A DNA stretch of 64,000 bases from Planctomycetota bacterium (GTDB lineage: Bacteria > Planctomycetota > Planctomycetia > Pirellulales > Pirellulaceae), in the NCBI GenBank assembly GCA_026692865.1, contig JAPLNI010000028.1, positions 186,001 to 250,000 on the forward strand, in the 5' to 3' direction. How positions within the stretch are numbered: position 1 is the first letter of the stretch; every line of letters starts with the position of its first letter. Position numbers and translations under genes: made by a program. The notes below the pieces were generated by a model. It saw only the letters and a program-made list of their open reading frames with translations. It was not told the DNA's origin and made no database searches. Positions 36,885 to 46,883 of this stretch are shown here, one piece after another.

Positions 36885-38528
36885 TTACTTGGCTAACTGA
36901 AGCCTCCAAAGCCGAAGATTCCCTGCCTGGTATAAAAGCTCTCTGTTGAACTTGGACTCGCTTGCAGTTGCGATTGTCCATGGTTGGCTCGTTCTGGCTA
37001 AAAGCCAAGCACTTTTCTTCTCGTAATTCATTCGTTCAAAGTTCGCTTCGATTGTCGATTCCCAATGTGACATTGAATTCGCTAACACAGCTATTGGATC
37101 GGGAGCGACTAGACCATTCGCGATTGAAAGCGCTTCGATTGGAAATGCAAAGTATCGTTTTCGCGGTACTGCAGAAGTATCGATAGTCTGCTGGTCCTCG
37201 GTCTCAATCAAAAGTGGAGCTAAGAAAACAACATCATCCGCTTGTTTGTTTTGCTGTAGCACTTCAAAGGCTTTGTCCCAGTCCTCAACGCGTTGCCAGG
37301 CAACCCATTCGCCGCGTCCCCAAAGCGGCCAACTTCCTTGAAGCCATCCTTGAACTCCCATCGTAAGAAGTCCAACTGCGATAATCCATCGAACATTGTT
37401 TAACTTCTTCAGCAGGAGTATCCCCGCAATCCAAATCGCTGGATATGTTCCAATCAAGTAGCGAGAATGGATCAGCGGTGCCCACCCGAAGTAGCAAAGC
37501 GACCAGTGAGCGACCATGCAGATAAATGCGAGCCAAACGACAATCTGCAAAAGCGATGATTCTTCGGTCGCAATCATTCGATCGGACCATCGAAACCTGC
37601 TTGCCAGTCCAACGAATACTGCGGTCATAACAACCCATGCAAACCACGGCGAGATCCGCAAAAGGGTGAAGAGATCTGAGCTACCCGCAAAGTATGCCCA
37701 TTGCGATGATGATTTACTAAGCCATGATAGATGCAAAAGCCCTGGCGTCATTACGAGCGTGAGAACGAATCCTTCGTAGAAAATCAATCGCCTGCTGGTT
37801 ACGTTTCGATAGTGAGCAACCGAACGTAAGAGAAAGCTTGCTGCGACAACAACGATGGCAGTATAATGCAAGTAGAATGCAGCAACACCGTACAACAACC
37901 ATCGCCACGAACTACCAACCGTGGGAGTTGTTTTGGTGATCATCAACCCGCATGCGACGGCAACCCAAACATATGGCCGAGCCTCCGTCGCGTAGAAGCC
38001 CCCAGTCCGGTCGCTCATCAACCACAGTCCACCGACAAAGAAAATCGCTATTAGCCTACCTCGAGCCCCGTTCGAAGTTGACTCAGAACGACACCAGCAC
38101 GATGAGATTTGAATCGACATCAACCAAGCCAAGAGACCCCAACCGATAAGCGAAAATGATCGCAAAATCAGTCCTAAGGAACTCATCGAATCTAGGCCAA
38201 AGATTCGAAGCGGCAATTGAACAACTTCGACATATGCCTTCAACAAGTAGAAGTATAACGGCGATTGATTTCCGGCAGCGGACCGTGTCACAACTTCTTC
38301 CCAATCACCCTGAATTGACCAGAGCGTATGAAGCTCGTCTATCCACAATGGCTCACGTATCGTAACAGCCGACCAAGCAACAATCGAAGCTACAAACACC
38401 AAGCGAATGAAAAGAAGTGAACTTATCAGCACCGGCAAGATCTTTTTCCCGGTCTCTTGTTGGCCGCGTTGCTGATGGTCTTGGACACGACTTAACTGGT
38501 GATTAGACTGTTTGCCGTGCGATTTCAC
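36885..38528 (-). CDS. GT39-like membrane glycosyltransferase
   Basis: A 547-residue polytopic protein with about ten transmembrane helices, like ArnT/PMT-type enzymes that use polyprenyl-phosphate sugars on the periplasmic side. The first loop has the acidic motif WIDELHTLWS expected at the active site and the segment GNQSPLYFYLLKAY. A soluble C-terminal part follows the last helix. The start is uncertain: the frame opens at a GTG at 38528 that overlaps the 3' end of ispH by 26 bases, and the first ~28 residues are very rich in Gln. Possible co-transcription with ispH. Confidence 0.75.
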   Translation of the reverse strand: MKSHGKQSNHQLSRVQDHQQRGQQETGKKILPVLISSLLFIRLVFVASIVAWSAVTIREPLWIDELHTLWSIQGDWEEVVTRSAAGNQSPLYFYLLKAYVEVVQLPLRIFGLDSMSSLGLILRSFSLIGWGLLAWLMSIQISSCWCRSESTSNGARGRLIAIFFVGGLWLMSDRTGGFYATEARPYVWVAVACGLMITKTTPTVGSSWRWLLYGVAAFYLHYTAIVVVAASFLLRSVAHYRNVTSRRLIFYEGFVLTLVMTPGLLHLSWLSKSSSQWAYFAGSSDLFTLLRISPWFAWVVMTAVFVGLASRFRWSDRMIATEESSLLQIVVWLAFICMVAHWSLCYFGWAPLIHSRYLIGTYPAIWIAGILLLKKLNNVRWIIAVGLLTMGVQGWLQGSWPLWGRGEWVAWQRVEDWDKAFEVLQQNKQADDVVFLAPLLIETEDQQTIDTSAVPRKRYFAFPIEALSIANGLVAPDPIAVLANSMSHWESTIEANFERMNYEKKSAWLLARTSQPWTIATASESKFNRELLYQAGNLRLWRLQLAK

Positions 38529-39444
38529 GAAGCGCTTTCGGTAATGGAAAGTGAACTTCCTCTTTCCTCACGATGTCTTCGCGTAACGTCGCAGAGTAAT
38601 GAGACTGTAACCAATGGATTGTGCTTTGGACAACCGATTCCGGGGCGCTTGCTCCCGCAGTGATGAATACTTTTTGATCTTGGAAGAACCACTCTGTCTT
38701 AAGATCATCAGGTCCATCGATCAAGTAAGCCGGCTTTCCAAATTCTTTTGCAAGCTCGCACAGACGTTGACTGTTACTACTGTTTTGGCTTCCGAGAACG
38801 AGTACCAGATCACTTGCTTGGCAAAGTAGCTTAACCGCTTCTTGCCTGTTTTGGGTTGCGTAACATATATCTTCTTTGTGCGGCCCAAGTATCCACGGGA
38901 ATCGCCCCTTGAGTCGAGCGATAATGCGGTTAGCATCATCCACGCTAAGTGTTGTTTGCGTTAGATAAGCAAGTTTGGTGGACTCATCAAAAGACAACTT
39001 GTCGACATCGTTACAATCTTCGACCAGTATGATTGCCTCCGGAGCCTCACCCATGGTTCCGATGACTTCGTCGTGCCCCTCGTGACCGATGAGGACGATA
39101 GTGAAGTGTTCCTTCGCAAACTTGATCGCTTCCAAATGAACCTTAGTCACCAACGGACATGTTGCATCGATCGCAAGGAGCCGGCGGGCCTTGGCTTGGT
39201 TTCGAATGGCAGGCGAAACACCATGGGCAGAAAAGAGAACGGTTGAATCCTTTGGGACTTCGTCGAGCGAGTTAATGAAAACTGCACCGCGATTGCTGAA
39301 CAAATTCACGACATACTGATTGTGAACTATTTCGTGGTACACGTAGATCGGGGGCCCAAAATGCTTCAAAGCCAATTCCAGACTTTCGACCGCCATGTTT
39401 ACACCCGCACAGAAGCCACGGGGCGATGCGAGAACAATTTCCAT
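38503..39444 (-). CDS. ispH: 4-Hydroxy-3-methylbut-2-enyl diphosphate reductase
   Basis: The last enzyme of the MEP pathway, an iron-sulfur protein that makes IPP and DMAPP. At 313 residues it has the three cluster Cys residues: Cys12 (SPRGFCAGVNMAVE), Cys96 (DATCPLVTKVH) and Cys194 (EDICYATQNRQ). The substrate His residues are His41, His74 (SAHGVSP) and His124 with Glu126 (GHEGHDEVIGT). Start is ATG at 39444. It is divergent from the hpnCDE operon, which uses its products, so one small region codes both precursor supply and squalene formation. Confidence 0.96.
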   Translation of the reverse strand: MEIVLASPRGFCAGVNMAVESLELALKHFGPPIYVYHEIVHNQYVVNLFSNRGAVFINSLDEVPKDSTVLFSAHGVSPAIRNQAKARRLLAIDATCPLVTKVHLEAIKFAKEHFTIVLIGHEGHDEVIGTMGEAPEAIILVEDCNDVDKLSFDESTKLAYLTQTTLSVDDANRIIARLKGRFPWILGPHKEDICYATQNRQEAVKLLCQASDLVLVLGSQNSSNSQRLCELAKEFGKPAYLIDGPDDLKTEWFFQDQKVFITAGASAPESVVQSTIHWLQSHYSATLREDIVRKEEVHFPLPKALREIARQTV

Positions 39445-39548
39445 GTAGCGTTTACCTGGGTTTAAAGTGGATCAAATAACGATAGCCCGTGGCTATTTCA
39501 AATTCACCGCTGGCGAGTCCCCGTCGCACTAAATCCGTACGAGAATCG

Positions 39549-40652
39549 ATGAACTCCGACAGCCACGATAGCGAACCGTCGACATCATTGTATGATAGCT
39601 TGCAAGCAGCAAGTCGCAACGCAAGATTCCCGGACTTCAACCATCATCGCATCCCGAAATCGCTAGTGAAAAATCATCCCTATTTAGAAGCCGATTTGGC
39701 CATATTTGGACCTGAATCCCAGGCTTTTGAAGTCATGACGCTTGCCCAAGCCAGCGATTATTGCCGTCGACTTGCAGTTTCTCACTACGAGAATTTTTCG
39801 ATTGCCAGTTGGCTCCTTCCCCGAGCAATTCGTCCTCACTTTCATCATATTTATGCCTACTGCCGCTGGTCGGATGACTTGGCGGATGAATCGCCGAATC
39901 AGACTGAAGCTTTGAAACGACTCGATTGGTGGCAATCGGAACTCGATCGCTGCTTTTCGGGAGAGGCAAGCCATCCGGTATTTGTTGCTTTACAATCTAC
40001 ACTTGCAGAACATCGATTGGATCAGAAACCGTTTAACGATCTGTTGTCTGCCTTTCGTCAAGATCAAGTCGTAAACCGCTATGATACCGATGAACAACTG
40101 AAGGACTACTGTCGACGAAGCGCGAATCCTGTTGGCCGCATTGTCTTGCAATTAGCCAATGTTGACTCCGAACAGTGTTTGGCTTGGAGCGATTCTATTT
40201 GTACAAGCCTTCAGCTTGTTAACTTCGCGCAAGACATGAGTCGCGACGCGGCAATCGATAGGATTTATCTACCACGATCCCGGTGGGCAAGTCACGGAAT
40301 CGACGAAAAGATGATCCTAGATGCCGTAGCAACCGAACCACTTTGCAAGTCGGTTCTGAGCTGGATCGATGATCTCCGATTGGGATTCACTTCCGGATGG
40401 GAGTTGACGAATCACGTTCCTGGTTGGCTCAGTCGTGACATACGACTTTTCGCAAGTGGCGGACTTGCCATCGCCGACGCGATTACTGCCAAGTCCGGTG
40501 ACGTTTGGAGTCAACGGATTGAAGTCAGCAAGTCCTCAAAAGTTTGGTTACTTTTGCGAGCTATGATGACGCGAAAGCCGCCTCGTATAAAACGATTCGG
40601 CAATGTCGCTAATGGAAAACGGATCGTTTCAGGCGGATCGCAATATGCATAA
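39549..40652 (+). CDS. hpnC: Presqualene diphosphate/squalene synthesis protein HpnC
   Basis: A 367-residue trans-isoprenyl diphosphate synthase-like protein. In the HpnCDE route HpnD makes presqualene diphosphate, HpnC hydrolyses it to hydroxysqualene and HpnE reduces that to squalene. The first Asp-rich motif is CRWSDDLADE and the second is NFAQDMSRDAAIDRIYLP. SHYENFSIASWLLPRAIRPH before them is typical of HpnC. ATG at 39549 is used; GTG at 39489 would add 20 residues, and a later start is also possible since the first ~50 residues are not conserved-looking. It overlaps hpnD. Confidence 0.92.
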   Translation: MNSDSHDSEPSTSLYDSLQAASRNARFPDFNHHRIPKSLVKNHPYLEADLAIFGPESQAFEVMTLAQASDYCRRLAVSHYENFSIASWLLPRAIRPHFHHIYAYCRWSDDLADESPNQTEALKRLDWWQSELDRCFSGEASHPVFVALQSTLAEHRLDQKPFNDLLSAFRQDQVVNRYDTDEQLKDYCRRSANPVGRIVLQLANVDSEQCLAWSDSICTSLQLVNFAQDMSRDAAIDRIYLPRSRWASHGIDEKMILDAVATEPLCKSVLSWIDDLRLGFTSGWELTNHVPGWLSRDIRLFASGGLAIADAITAKSGDVWSQRIEVSKSSKVWLLLRAMMTRKPPRIKRFGNVANGKRIVSGGSQYA

Positions 40653-41619
40653 CGCCCTCCAAGTTTCCTATCAGAATTGTGAACGCATTGCACGTACGAG
40701 CGGAAGTAACTTCTATCGCTCGTTCTCATTACTGAGGCCTCAGAAGCGACAAGCCATGCTTGCACTTTATGCCTATGCACGAGTCATCGACGACTTAGGT
40801 GATAGCCCGAAATCGCTTAACACGAAACTTAGTAACAGCGAGCATGGTTTTGATTCTATCTCGCTACACAAATGGATTGATAACCTGGTTAGCAATTCGA
40901 CTAAGAGCAACTGCGTGAATCATCATTCAATACCTGGCGAACTCTCGAAAATTCAATTGGCACTGAATGATGCGGTTGCAAACTTTGATATACCGCTCGA
41001 TCGATTGCACGAAATGGTTGAAGGTGTTGCGATGGATCAGGTAGAGCATGTGCGTATCTTGGATAGTTTTGCATTCGATCGGTACTGCTATCTTGTCGCA
41101 TCGTCGGTCGGGCTGGCCTGTCTGTCGATCTGGCGAGGTGATGTTACTAAATTCAAAGATGCGGCGATTGACTGCGGGTTTGCGTTTCAGCTGACGAATA
41201 TTATTCGCGATGTTGCGGAAGATGCGAAGCAAGATCGCATTTACTTTCCTACCGAGCTACTTGAAAGCAATCAGATTGATCAAGCCGCGTGGATCAATTG
41301 TGCTCCAAACGGAAACTGGGAAGCGATGCTTCGATCGCAGATTGATAGAGCTAAAGCTCTTTACAGCTCGGGTTGGAGAATACATCCTTCGTTGGATAGC
41401 GATGGACAAAGAATGTTTTCACTGATGTGGCATACGTACTATCGTTTGCTTCTAAAAATCGAATCAAATATCGGAAGCATTTGGACTCGTCGGACGCGAC
41501 TCGGGCGACTGGAAAAGCTTCAGCTCTACTTTCAACATGCAATCACTCCGAGTTATTTTCGATTCAATCAAGATGCAACCAATGAAAACGCGTCTGTGCA
41601 AGAGGCTGAGTCGAAATGA
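40645..41619 (+). CDS. hpnD: Presqualene diphosphate synthase HpnD
   Basis: From ATG at 40645 the product has 324 residues and joins two farnesyl diphosphates to presqualene diphosphate. It has [20 protein letters not shown], the first Asp-rich motif [10 protein letters not shown], the helix [11 protein letters not shown], and the second motif [18 protein letters not shown]. The ATG overlaps the hpnC stop (ATGCATAA), a usual coupling arrangement. ATG codons at 40603 and 40612 are alternatives with longer overlap. It overlaps hpnE by 4 bases. Confidence 0.94.
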   Translation: MHNALQVSYQNCERIARTSGSNFYRSFSLLRPQKRQAMLALYAYARVIDDLGDSPKSLNTKLSNSEHGFDSISLHKWIDNLVSNSTKSNCVNHHSIPGELSKIQLALNDAVANFDIPLDRLHEMVEGVAMDQVEHVRILDSFAFDRYCYLVASSVGLACLSIWRGDVTKFKDAAIDCGFAFQLTNIIRDVAEDAKQDRIYFPTELLESNQIDQAAWINCAPNGNWEAMLRSQIDRAKALYSSGWRIHPSLDSDGQRMFSLMWHTYYRLLLKIESNIGSIWTRRTRLGRLEKLQLYFQHAITPSYFRFNQDATNENASVQEAESK

Positions 41620-43052
41620 GGCCCGATACAGTCCATCCCAGTCCTTCTGTGATCATCGTCGGTGGTGGGTTGGCAGGGATGTCAGCCGCAATCGGACTGC
41701 AACAAAAAGGATTTCGAGTACGCATACTTGAATCGCGACGACGACTTGGAGGTCGTGTCGGCTCGTTTGAAGACGCCGTCTCTGGGAAGAGCTTGGACTA
41801 CTGCCAGCATGTTGGGATGGCATGCTGTACGAATCTTGTTTGGTTCTTGCGAGAACTAAACATCGATTCATTTTGGAACCGCGAACGAGTACTTCATTTT
41901 TTCTCTTCCACCGGTAAACATCTACCCGTACAAGCTTCAGTACTACCCGCCCCGTTGCACCTGTCAGGACTGCTTCGCCGATGGCCAGGAATCTCTCATC
42001 GTGATCGAGTCCAAATCGCATGGGGACTTTGGAAGCTCATGCGTCAAAAAGCCGTTGAGAGTTTGGACGAACAACTAGCAATCGAATGGCTGCGAAGTAT
42101 CGGTCAACGAGAAGAAGTTATCACTCGATTTTGGTCCACTATTTTGGTAAGTGCACTCGGTGACCAGATAGACCGTGTCACACTTGGAGCCACTCGAAAA
42201 GTCTTGATCGATGGCTTTGCTGCGAATCGCGAAGCGTATAACTTGTTAGTACCAAGACAACCACTGAGCGAAATCATCGGCGAACACGGCGGCCAATCGC
42301 TGGAAGCTCTTGGAATTCAAATTGACTGTGGAGTAACGATTGACTATTGCACGTGGACGGAAGAACGTTGCCAATCAGTTGTGTCACGGGAAGGAACGCA
42401 ATTCACTGCAGATCATTTTGTATTCGCCGTCCCCTGGCATCGAATCTCGCGGTTGATCGAAGAACATTGCGAAGTCGATTCGGTATCCAAACTGCAGTCA
42501 GCCCCCATCACCGGTGTTCATACGTGGTGGGACCGATCATGGCTTGAGCCGCCTCACGCAATTTTGGTTGACCGTTTGTGCCAATGGGTTTTCAAGGAAC
42601 CAATTGAAAGCAAAGCGTTGCACCGAAGTGGCATTGAGCCAGACGCCGATCATAATGAGCATTACTACCAGATTGTGATCAGCGGCTCACGCGATCTACC
42701 AAAAGGCGATTCCAATCGAATTCTCGAATTAGTCGCATCGGACCTGGCAGCGGTTTTTCCGGAAGCTGCACGAGCAAAGCTTCTTAGAGGGCGTGTCGTT
42801 ACCGATCCAAATTCGGTGTTTTCGATATCGCCCGGGCATCAAAAGTCACGGCTTGCGGCGGACCATTTTGCAAGAAACAATCTTTGGCTAGCGGGCGATT
42901 GGACCGATACCCAGTGGCCAGCAACGATGGAGGGCGCAATCCGATCGGGCATGATCGCGGCCAATCGTTTGGGCAATTCTTCGATCAATGCACCATCGCT
43001 TCACGTCTCAGACTTACCTAAAGGTTGGTTGTCGCGATGGCTGATTGCATAG
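41616..43052 (+). CDS. hpnE: Hydroxysqualene dehydroxylase HpnE (FAD-dependent)
   Basis: A 478-residue amine-oxidase/phytoene-desaturase-type flavoprotein. The N-terminal FAD-binding motif is [20 protein letters not shown] and the following acidic strand [13 protein letters not shown]. The C-terminal FAD contact is [20 protein letters not shown]. In the operon with hpnC and hpnD it would reduce hydroxysqualene to squalene for hopanoids, sterols or, in this phylum, C30 carotenoids. It starts at ATGA shared with the hpnD stop, so translation is coupled. Confidence 0.94.
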   Translation: MRPDTVHPSPSVIIVGGGLAGMSAAIGLQQKGFRVRILESRRRLGGRVGSFEDAVSGKSLDYCQHVGMACCTNLVWFLRELNIDSFWNRERVLHFFSSTGKHLPVQASVLPAPLHLSGLLRRWPGISHRDRVQIAWGLWKLMRQKAVESLDEQLAIEWLRSIGQREEVITRFWSTILVSALGDQIDRVTLGATRKVLIDGFAANREAYNLLVPRQPLSEIIGEHGGQSLEALGIQIDCGVTIDYCTWTEERCQSVVSREGTQFTADHFVFAVPWHRISRLIEEHCEVDSVSKLQSAPITGVHTWWDRSWLEPPHAILVDRLCQWVFKEPIESKALHRSGIEPDADHNEHYYQIVISGSRDLPKGDSNRILELVASDLAAVFPEAARAKLLRGRVVTDPNSVFSISPGHQKSRLAADHFARNNLWLAGDWTDTQWPATMEGAIRSGMIAANRLGNSSINAPSLHVSDLPKGWLSRWLIA

Positions 43053-43144
43053 AAAATCGAAGGTTTTTCAAAGCATTCAAATAAGTCGATGCCGATCCGA
43101 GTAGACCATTCTGGAAAAATACATTTCACCGTATCCGACGGTCG

Positions 43145-46000
43145 CTAAACACCGTGTTCAGCGAAGATGGCTTCGAGCCAACGTCGTTCATCTTCCAAAT
43201 CGACAAGAAGCGATTCGTACTGACGGTCTCCGCTATCGGCGACTTCATCAATCGGCAATCTTACAAAGCCCAATAATGATGATTTCTCGACAATATCGAT
43301 CGCTTCCTGATCGATGTTTGATGAAGCGAATGCCTCAAACGATGCAGCAAGCGAATCAACCAACATTTCAACTCTGGCACCAGCGTTTACCATCACGTTT
43401 GGAATCGCTTGAACGTCCATCGCAATGCCGCTGCCGATATCCACGTTTGATTCACTAGCCTGCGCTGCGTCGGTCATGCTACTTACCATCTCCACCGACA
43501 TAAGTTCTTCGACGGCAAAGCTGCGAACACTCAAGAGTTGGTTGTTTACAAAAGTCCGTGCATCGGAGAAACCACGAGCAATTCGCGACCATTGCGTGTC
43601 GTGGTAGCCGGAGAAATCGCTACCGATGAGAATCGAATTACCGTCCGTTGCATAAACAGCGGCGATGTCGCGCCCGCCCGCAGAGGAAACGGCTTCTACG
43701 TTTTCAAAAAAGCGAGTATACGAAAAGAAGTTCGGACCGACGATCGATGCTACGTCGCCGCTTGTGTTGAACGTATCCACCGAAGCCGAATCGTATAGCG
43801 TTGCTGAATCGTTTCCACCCGCGTTGGAATAGGCATAGACCCGTTCGACACCAGAAGCGTAGTTGAAAAAGCGGTCGCCAGACATGCTGGTGAATTGAGG
43901 ACGCACACTCAAGCGGTCATCGGCGACCGAGTCATAAAAATACGCACTGTCTTGACCTGCTTGAGTCGCATCGACGTAGATGCTTTGAACATCATTGACC
44001 TGCAATCGATACCCAGTGCCGGTCAATTCGGCAAAACGAGGTTTTGCCGTTAATGCATCATCACCGTCGGTGCCAACTAAGTACGCCCGATCGAACCCAC
44101 CACCGCCAGTAAACTCAATCTGCTCGGAGTTCGCAATCGACATCTTTATCGAAGTATTCTCGATGGTACCGCGACCAGACGTAAAGTCAACTTTCTCCGA
44201 TGTCGCACCACCGATAACGCGAAGGAGATCATCACCCCCTTGAAGATCGACCTGGATACTGCCGATCAAGCCGGGATTAAAGTTATATGTCTTTCCACCG
44301 ACTTCAATTCGAACACCATTGGATATGTCGATCTGATAACGGTCGGAGTTGCTTGTTCCGAGAATCTGCAGGTCCGATCCATTCCGGACAATTCCAAACT
44401 GCGAAGCGTTCGCGTCGGGCCCGTTGCTACTTTCACCAGGACCTGGAGACGCGTTAGGCGGGTTGAATTGCCACTGCAATTGATAGGGACCAATTTGATC
44501 CGAGTCACTTATCCCGATCGCATAACTTTGACCAGCTACAACGGAAAAACTAGTACCAGATGAACTCGCTGGAGAGCCTGAAAGCGGCGACGACTGACCA
44601 TTGGACCACAAGGTCCAAGATGAATCTTGTAGCCGCGTCGACTCTGAATTTAATGTCACAGTGCCACTACTCTGAGCTGTGAAACGATACATATCGCGCT
44701 CACCAACCGTATTAATCCATCCATCGGTTGTCATTCGATTTTGGAGGGTCAAAGCCGAAGCTGAACTCCAATCATCGCCTGCTTGATCTGCTGGAATCAG
44801 ATTTGCGATCGCACGTCCAAGATTCAGTCGATCGTAGGATGCGTTGGTCGCGCTATCGAACACACTATCGGATGTTTCCATCAACCAATTGTAGATCCCT
44901 GCCGGAGATATCGATGACCATCCAGCCAGTTGCATCGCTTCGCGGACGAGCACAGAAGCTCCCGCGACATACGGTGCGGCCATGCTCGTTCCCGACGATA
45001 GAGCCCAATCGTTAATGACCCCGTCGGTACCAAGAAAGTGATCAGGAACCGTGCTAAGAATCGATCGACCTGGAGCAGCTATTGCGCGATCATGACGTTG
45101 GCTGAAGTCGCTCAACATATCATTTGAATCAACTGACGAAACAGGAATCACCAGCGAACTGGACGCGGGGTAACTAAGACCTGGTATATTATATTGCTTG
45201 AAAGAATTACCGGCGGAGGCAACAACAACGATTCCGTCGTTACGTAGTGCTTGGAGTTCATCTTCTAACGATGCCCAAGCCGGAATCGTGCTTCCATTCC
45301 AAGTTGAACCCAAGGAGAGGTTTACCGTCGTGATTGGAAACTCAAACTTGTTTTTGTTTTGATGAACCCACTGGAGCGCGTTCTCCACCCACGAAAGCTG
45401 ACCTTTACCGGCATCGTCAAAAACTCGCAATGCAACAAGGTCAACACCGGATGCGACTCCGGACCTGGTCGAATCACTGGCTCCGATGATTCCAGCCACG
45501 TGTGTTCCATGATACCCTGCTGGTCGGTCGTCATATGGATTCGAATCTGATTCGGCGAAATCCCATCCACCCACTACTCGATAGCCCGAACCGAAACCTC
45601 CACCCAGGGCGACGTGGTCCCAAGCGATACCGCTATCGATTACCGCTACCGTTTGACCCGTACCGGTCAGTCCAAATCTCTGCTGCGCATCAACCCAACC
45701 TGTTTGTTGATGCGCGGCAGATGCAAGCTGAAAGACATTCGAATTGTCTGCAATGGGTGATGGAAGGTTAGACGTATCATTGGTGAGGACGTGTGACGAT
45801 ATGTTCGTCGAAGAAGGATTCACCGGGACCGGCCCGTAGATCGGAACTTCTCCAATATCTTCTTGCAAATCATAATGCAACATATCGAGCATCGGGATCG
45901 CAGACATGACTAAACGATCTTCGCAACGTTGCAGCGACGGCACGAACTCTCCCCAAGGCGACGGAACGTCCGATTCTTGCTGGAAAAGAGAATGACTCAT
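43145..46000 (-). CDS. Secreted subtilisin-like (S8) protease with C-terminal repeats
   Basis: A 951-residue protein. Near the N-terminus VPSLQRCEDRLVMSAIP is a variant of the LEPR-XLL-type motif of exported planctomycete proteins. The peptidase domain (about 105-400) has the triad Asp122 in AVIDSGIAWDH, His164 in GYHGTHVAG and Ser339 in SSGTSMAAPYVAG. A pre-peptidase C-terminal-like domain follows (about 409-512: DWSSASALT, RDMYRFTAQSSGTVTLNS). From about 590 to 810 five units repeat every 47 residues, with the core DSAxxYDSxxDD and GVERVYAYSNAGG. The last ~140 residues are acidic and hydrophobic. Confidence 0.92.
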   Translation of the reverse strand: MSHSLFQQESDVPSPWGEFVPSLQRCEDRLVMSAIPMLDMLHYDLQEDIGEVPIYGPVPVNPSSTNISSHVLTNDTSNLPSPIADNSNVFQLASAAHQQTGWVDAQQRFGLTGTGQTVAVIDSGIAWDHVALGGGFGSGYRVVGGWDFAESDSNPYDDRPAGYHGTHVAGIIGASDSTRSGVASGVDLVALRVFDDAGKGQLSWVENALQWVHQNKNKFEFPITTVNLSLGSTWNGSTIPAWASLEDELQALRNDGIVVVASAGNSFKQYNIPGLSYPASSSLVIPVSSVDSNDMLSDFSQRHDRAIAAPGRSILSTVPDHFLGTDGVINDWALSSGTSMAAPYVAGASVLVREAMQLAGWSSISPAGIYNWLMETSDSVFDSATNASYDRLNLGRAIANLIPADQAGDDWSSASALTLQNRMTTDGWINTVGERDMYRFTAQSSGTVTLNSESTRLQDSSWTLWSNGQSSPLSGSPASSSGTSFSVVAGQSYAIGISDSDQIGPYQLQWQFNPPNASPGPGESSNGPDANASQFGIVRNGSDLQILGTSNSDRYQIDISNGVRIEVGGKTYNFNPGLIGSIQVDLQGGDDLLRVIGGATSEKVDFTSGRGTIENTSIKMSIANSEQIEFTGGGGFDRAYLVGTDGDDALTAKPRFAELTGTGYRLQVNDVQSIYVDATQAGQDSAYFYDSVADDRLSVRPQFTSMSGDRFFNYASGVERVYAYSNAGGNDSATLYDSASVDTFNTSGDVASIVGPNFFSYTRFFENVEAVSSAGGRDIAAVYATDGNSILIGSDFSGYHDTQWSRIARGFSDARTFVNNQLLSVRSFAVEELMSVEMVSSMTDAAQASESNVDIGSGIAMDVQAIPNVMVNAGARVEMLVDSLAASFEAFASSNIDQEAIDIVEKSSLLGFVRLPIDEVADSGDRQYESLLVDLEDERRWLEAIFAEHGV

Positions 46001-46303
46001 ACCTAGTTTATTTTCGGCGGACTATATGTTTTGAGGGCTGACGCACCATTGAGAACAAGGCAAGGCTAGAACGTGATCCCAGACCCCGCCGACGCCATCG
46101 GAATGCATATTGAGTAAAAACCTAGAATTGTATGACTGAATAATCGATACAACCGCGAAGACTAGGTAAATCGTGAGGGCGGGGACCACATTTTTGTTTT
46201 TACAGGTGGTCACTGGTCGAACTAAATCGTTAACGTGGTCGGCCTTACGGCTAAACCATCTTTAGCGTTTCCGTTCACTGTCCTCTCGCTCGAAGATTCG
46301 ATT
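46001..46303. other. Intergenic region between divergent subtilase and methyltransferase-like genes
   Basis: 303 bases. A 63-codon frame on the minus strand (46022-46213) and a GTG-started extension of the next gene (from 46235) are possible, but neither has supporting protein features. Otherwise nothing was seen. Confidence 0.35.
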
Positions 46304-46834
46304 ATGGCGAAGCTATCTTGGATTCAAAGAACGTACTGGAAGAGCCTTTCAAAACCGGTTCAATTGCGACCGTTGTTTCACTATCTTCTTGACCATCCGA
46401 TCGGTTCTATCCTAGAAATCGGGATGGGAAATGGTAACCGGATCGAGCAGATTCTCTCAATGTTTACCTTGCAGGACGGTAAAACGCAACTTCGCTATGC
46501 GGGTGTCGATTTATTCGAATCCGGCACCCAAGTAGACGATCACATGCGGCTCAAAGATGCGCATCGAATGCTTGCAGAAAGGAACGTAAGGGCTAACTTG
46601 GTTCCGGGAGATGCAACATCTGCACTTAGAAGAATTGTTCATTCGACGTTGCCAAGCGACCTGATTATTGTTGATGAAGGTTGGGGAGAGGATTCGTCAG
46701 TAGGGCAGTCGCTGATCGAATGGCTTCCGAAACTTGTTCATGACAATACGGTTGTCTTTGCAAGAAAGAATCAACAAGAGCCTCTGCAAGTTGTATCGAT
46801 AGTGCCGATTCAAGCAGGGCGCAAGGCTGCCTAG
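46304..46834 (+). CDS. Class I SAM-dependent methyltransferase-like protein
   Basis: From ATG at 46304 the product has 176 residues. SILEIGMGNGNRIEQIL fits motif I (SAM-binding glycine loop), LRYAGVDLFESGTQ fits the motif II acidic strand, and LVPGDATSALRR plus SDLIIVDEGW resemble later strands of a Rossmann-fold methyltransferase. It is shorter than most and lacks an obvious C-terminal substrate domain. A GTG at 46235 would add 23 residues. Substrate unknown. Confidence 0.65.
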   Translation: MAKLSWIQRTYWKSLSKPVQLRPLFHYLLDHPIGSILEIGMGNGNRIEQILSMFTLQDGKTQLRYAGVDLFESGTQVDDHMRLKDAHRMLAERNVRANLVPGDATSALRRIVHSTLPSDLIIVDEGWGEDSSVGQSLIEWLPKLVHDNTVVFARKNQQEPLQVVSIVPIQAGRKAA

Positions 46835-46883
46835 GGGTGCCTACCGCAATGCCAGGTCCGACGACACTGCTGTAGACCAATGT

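Noticed and set aside
46022-46213. 63-codon minus-strand frame upstream of the subtilase gene
   Set aside because: It has one hydrophobic stretch but no family features or ribosome binding site, and its composition is not distinctive.
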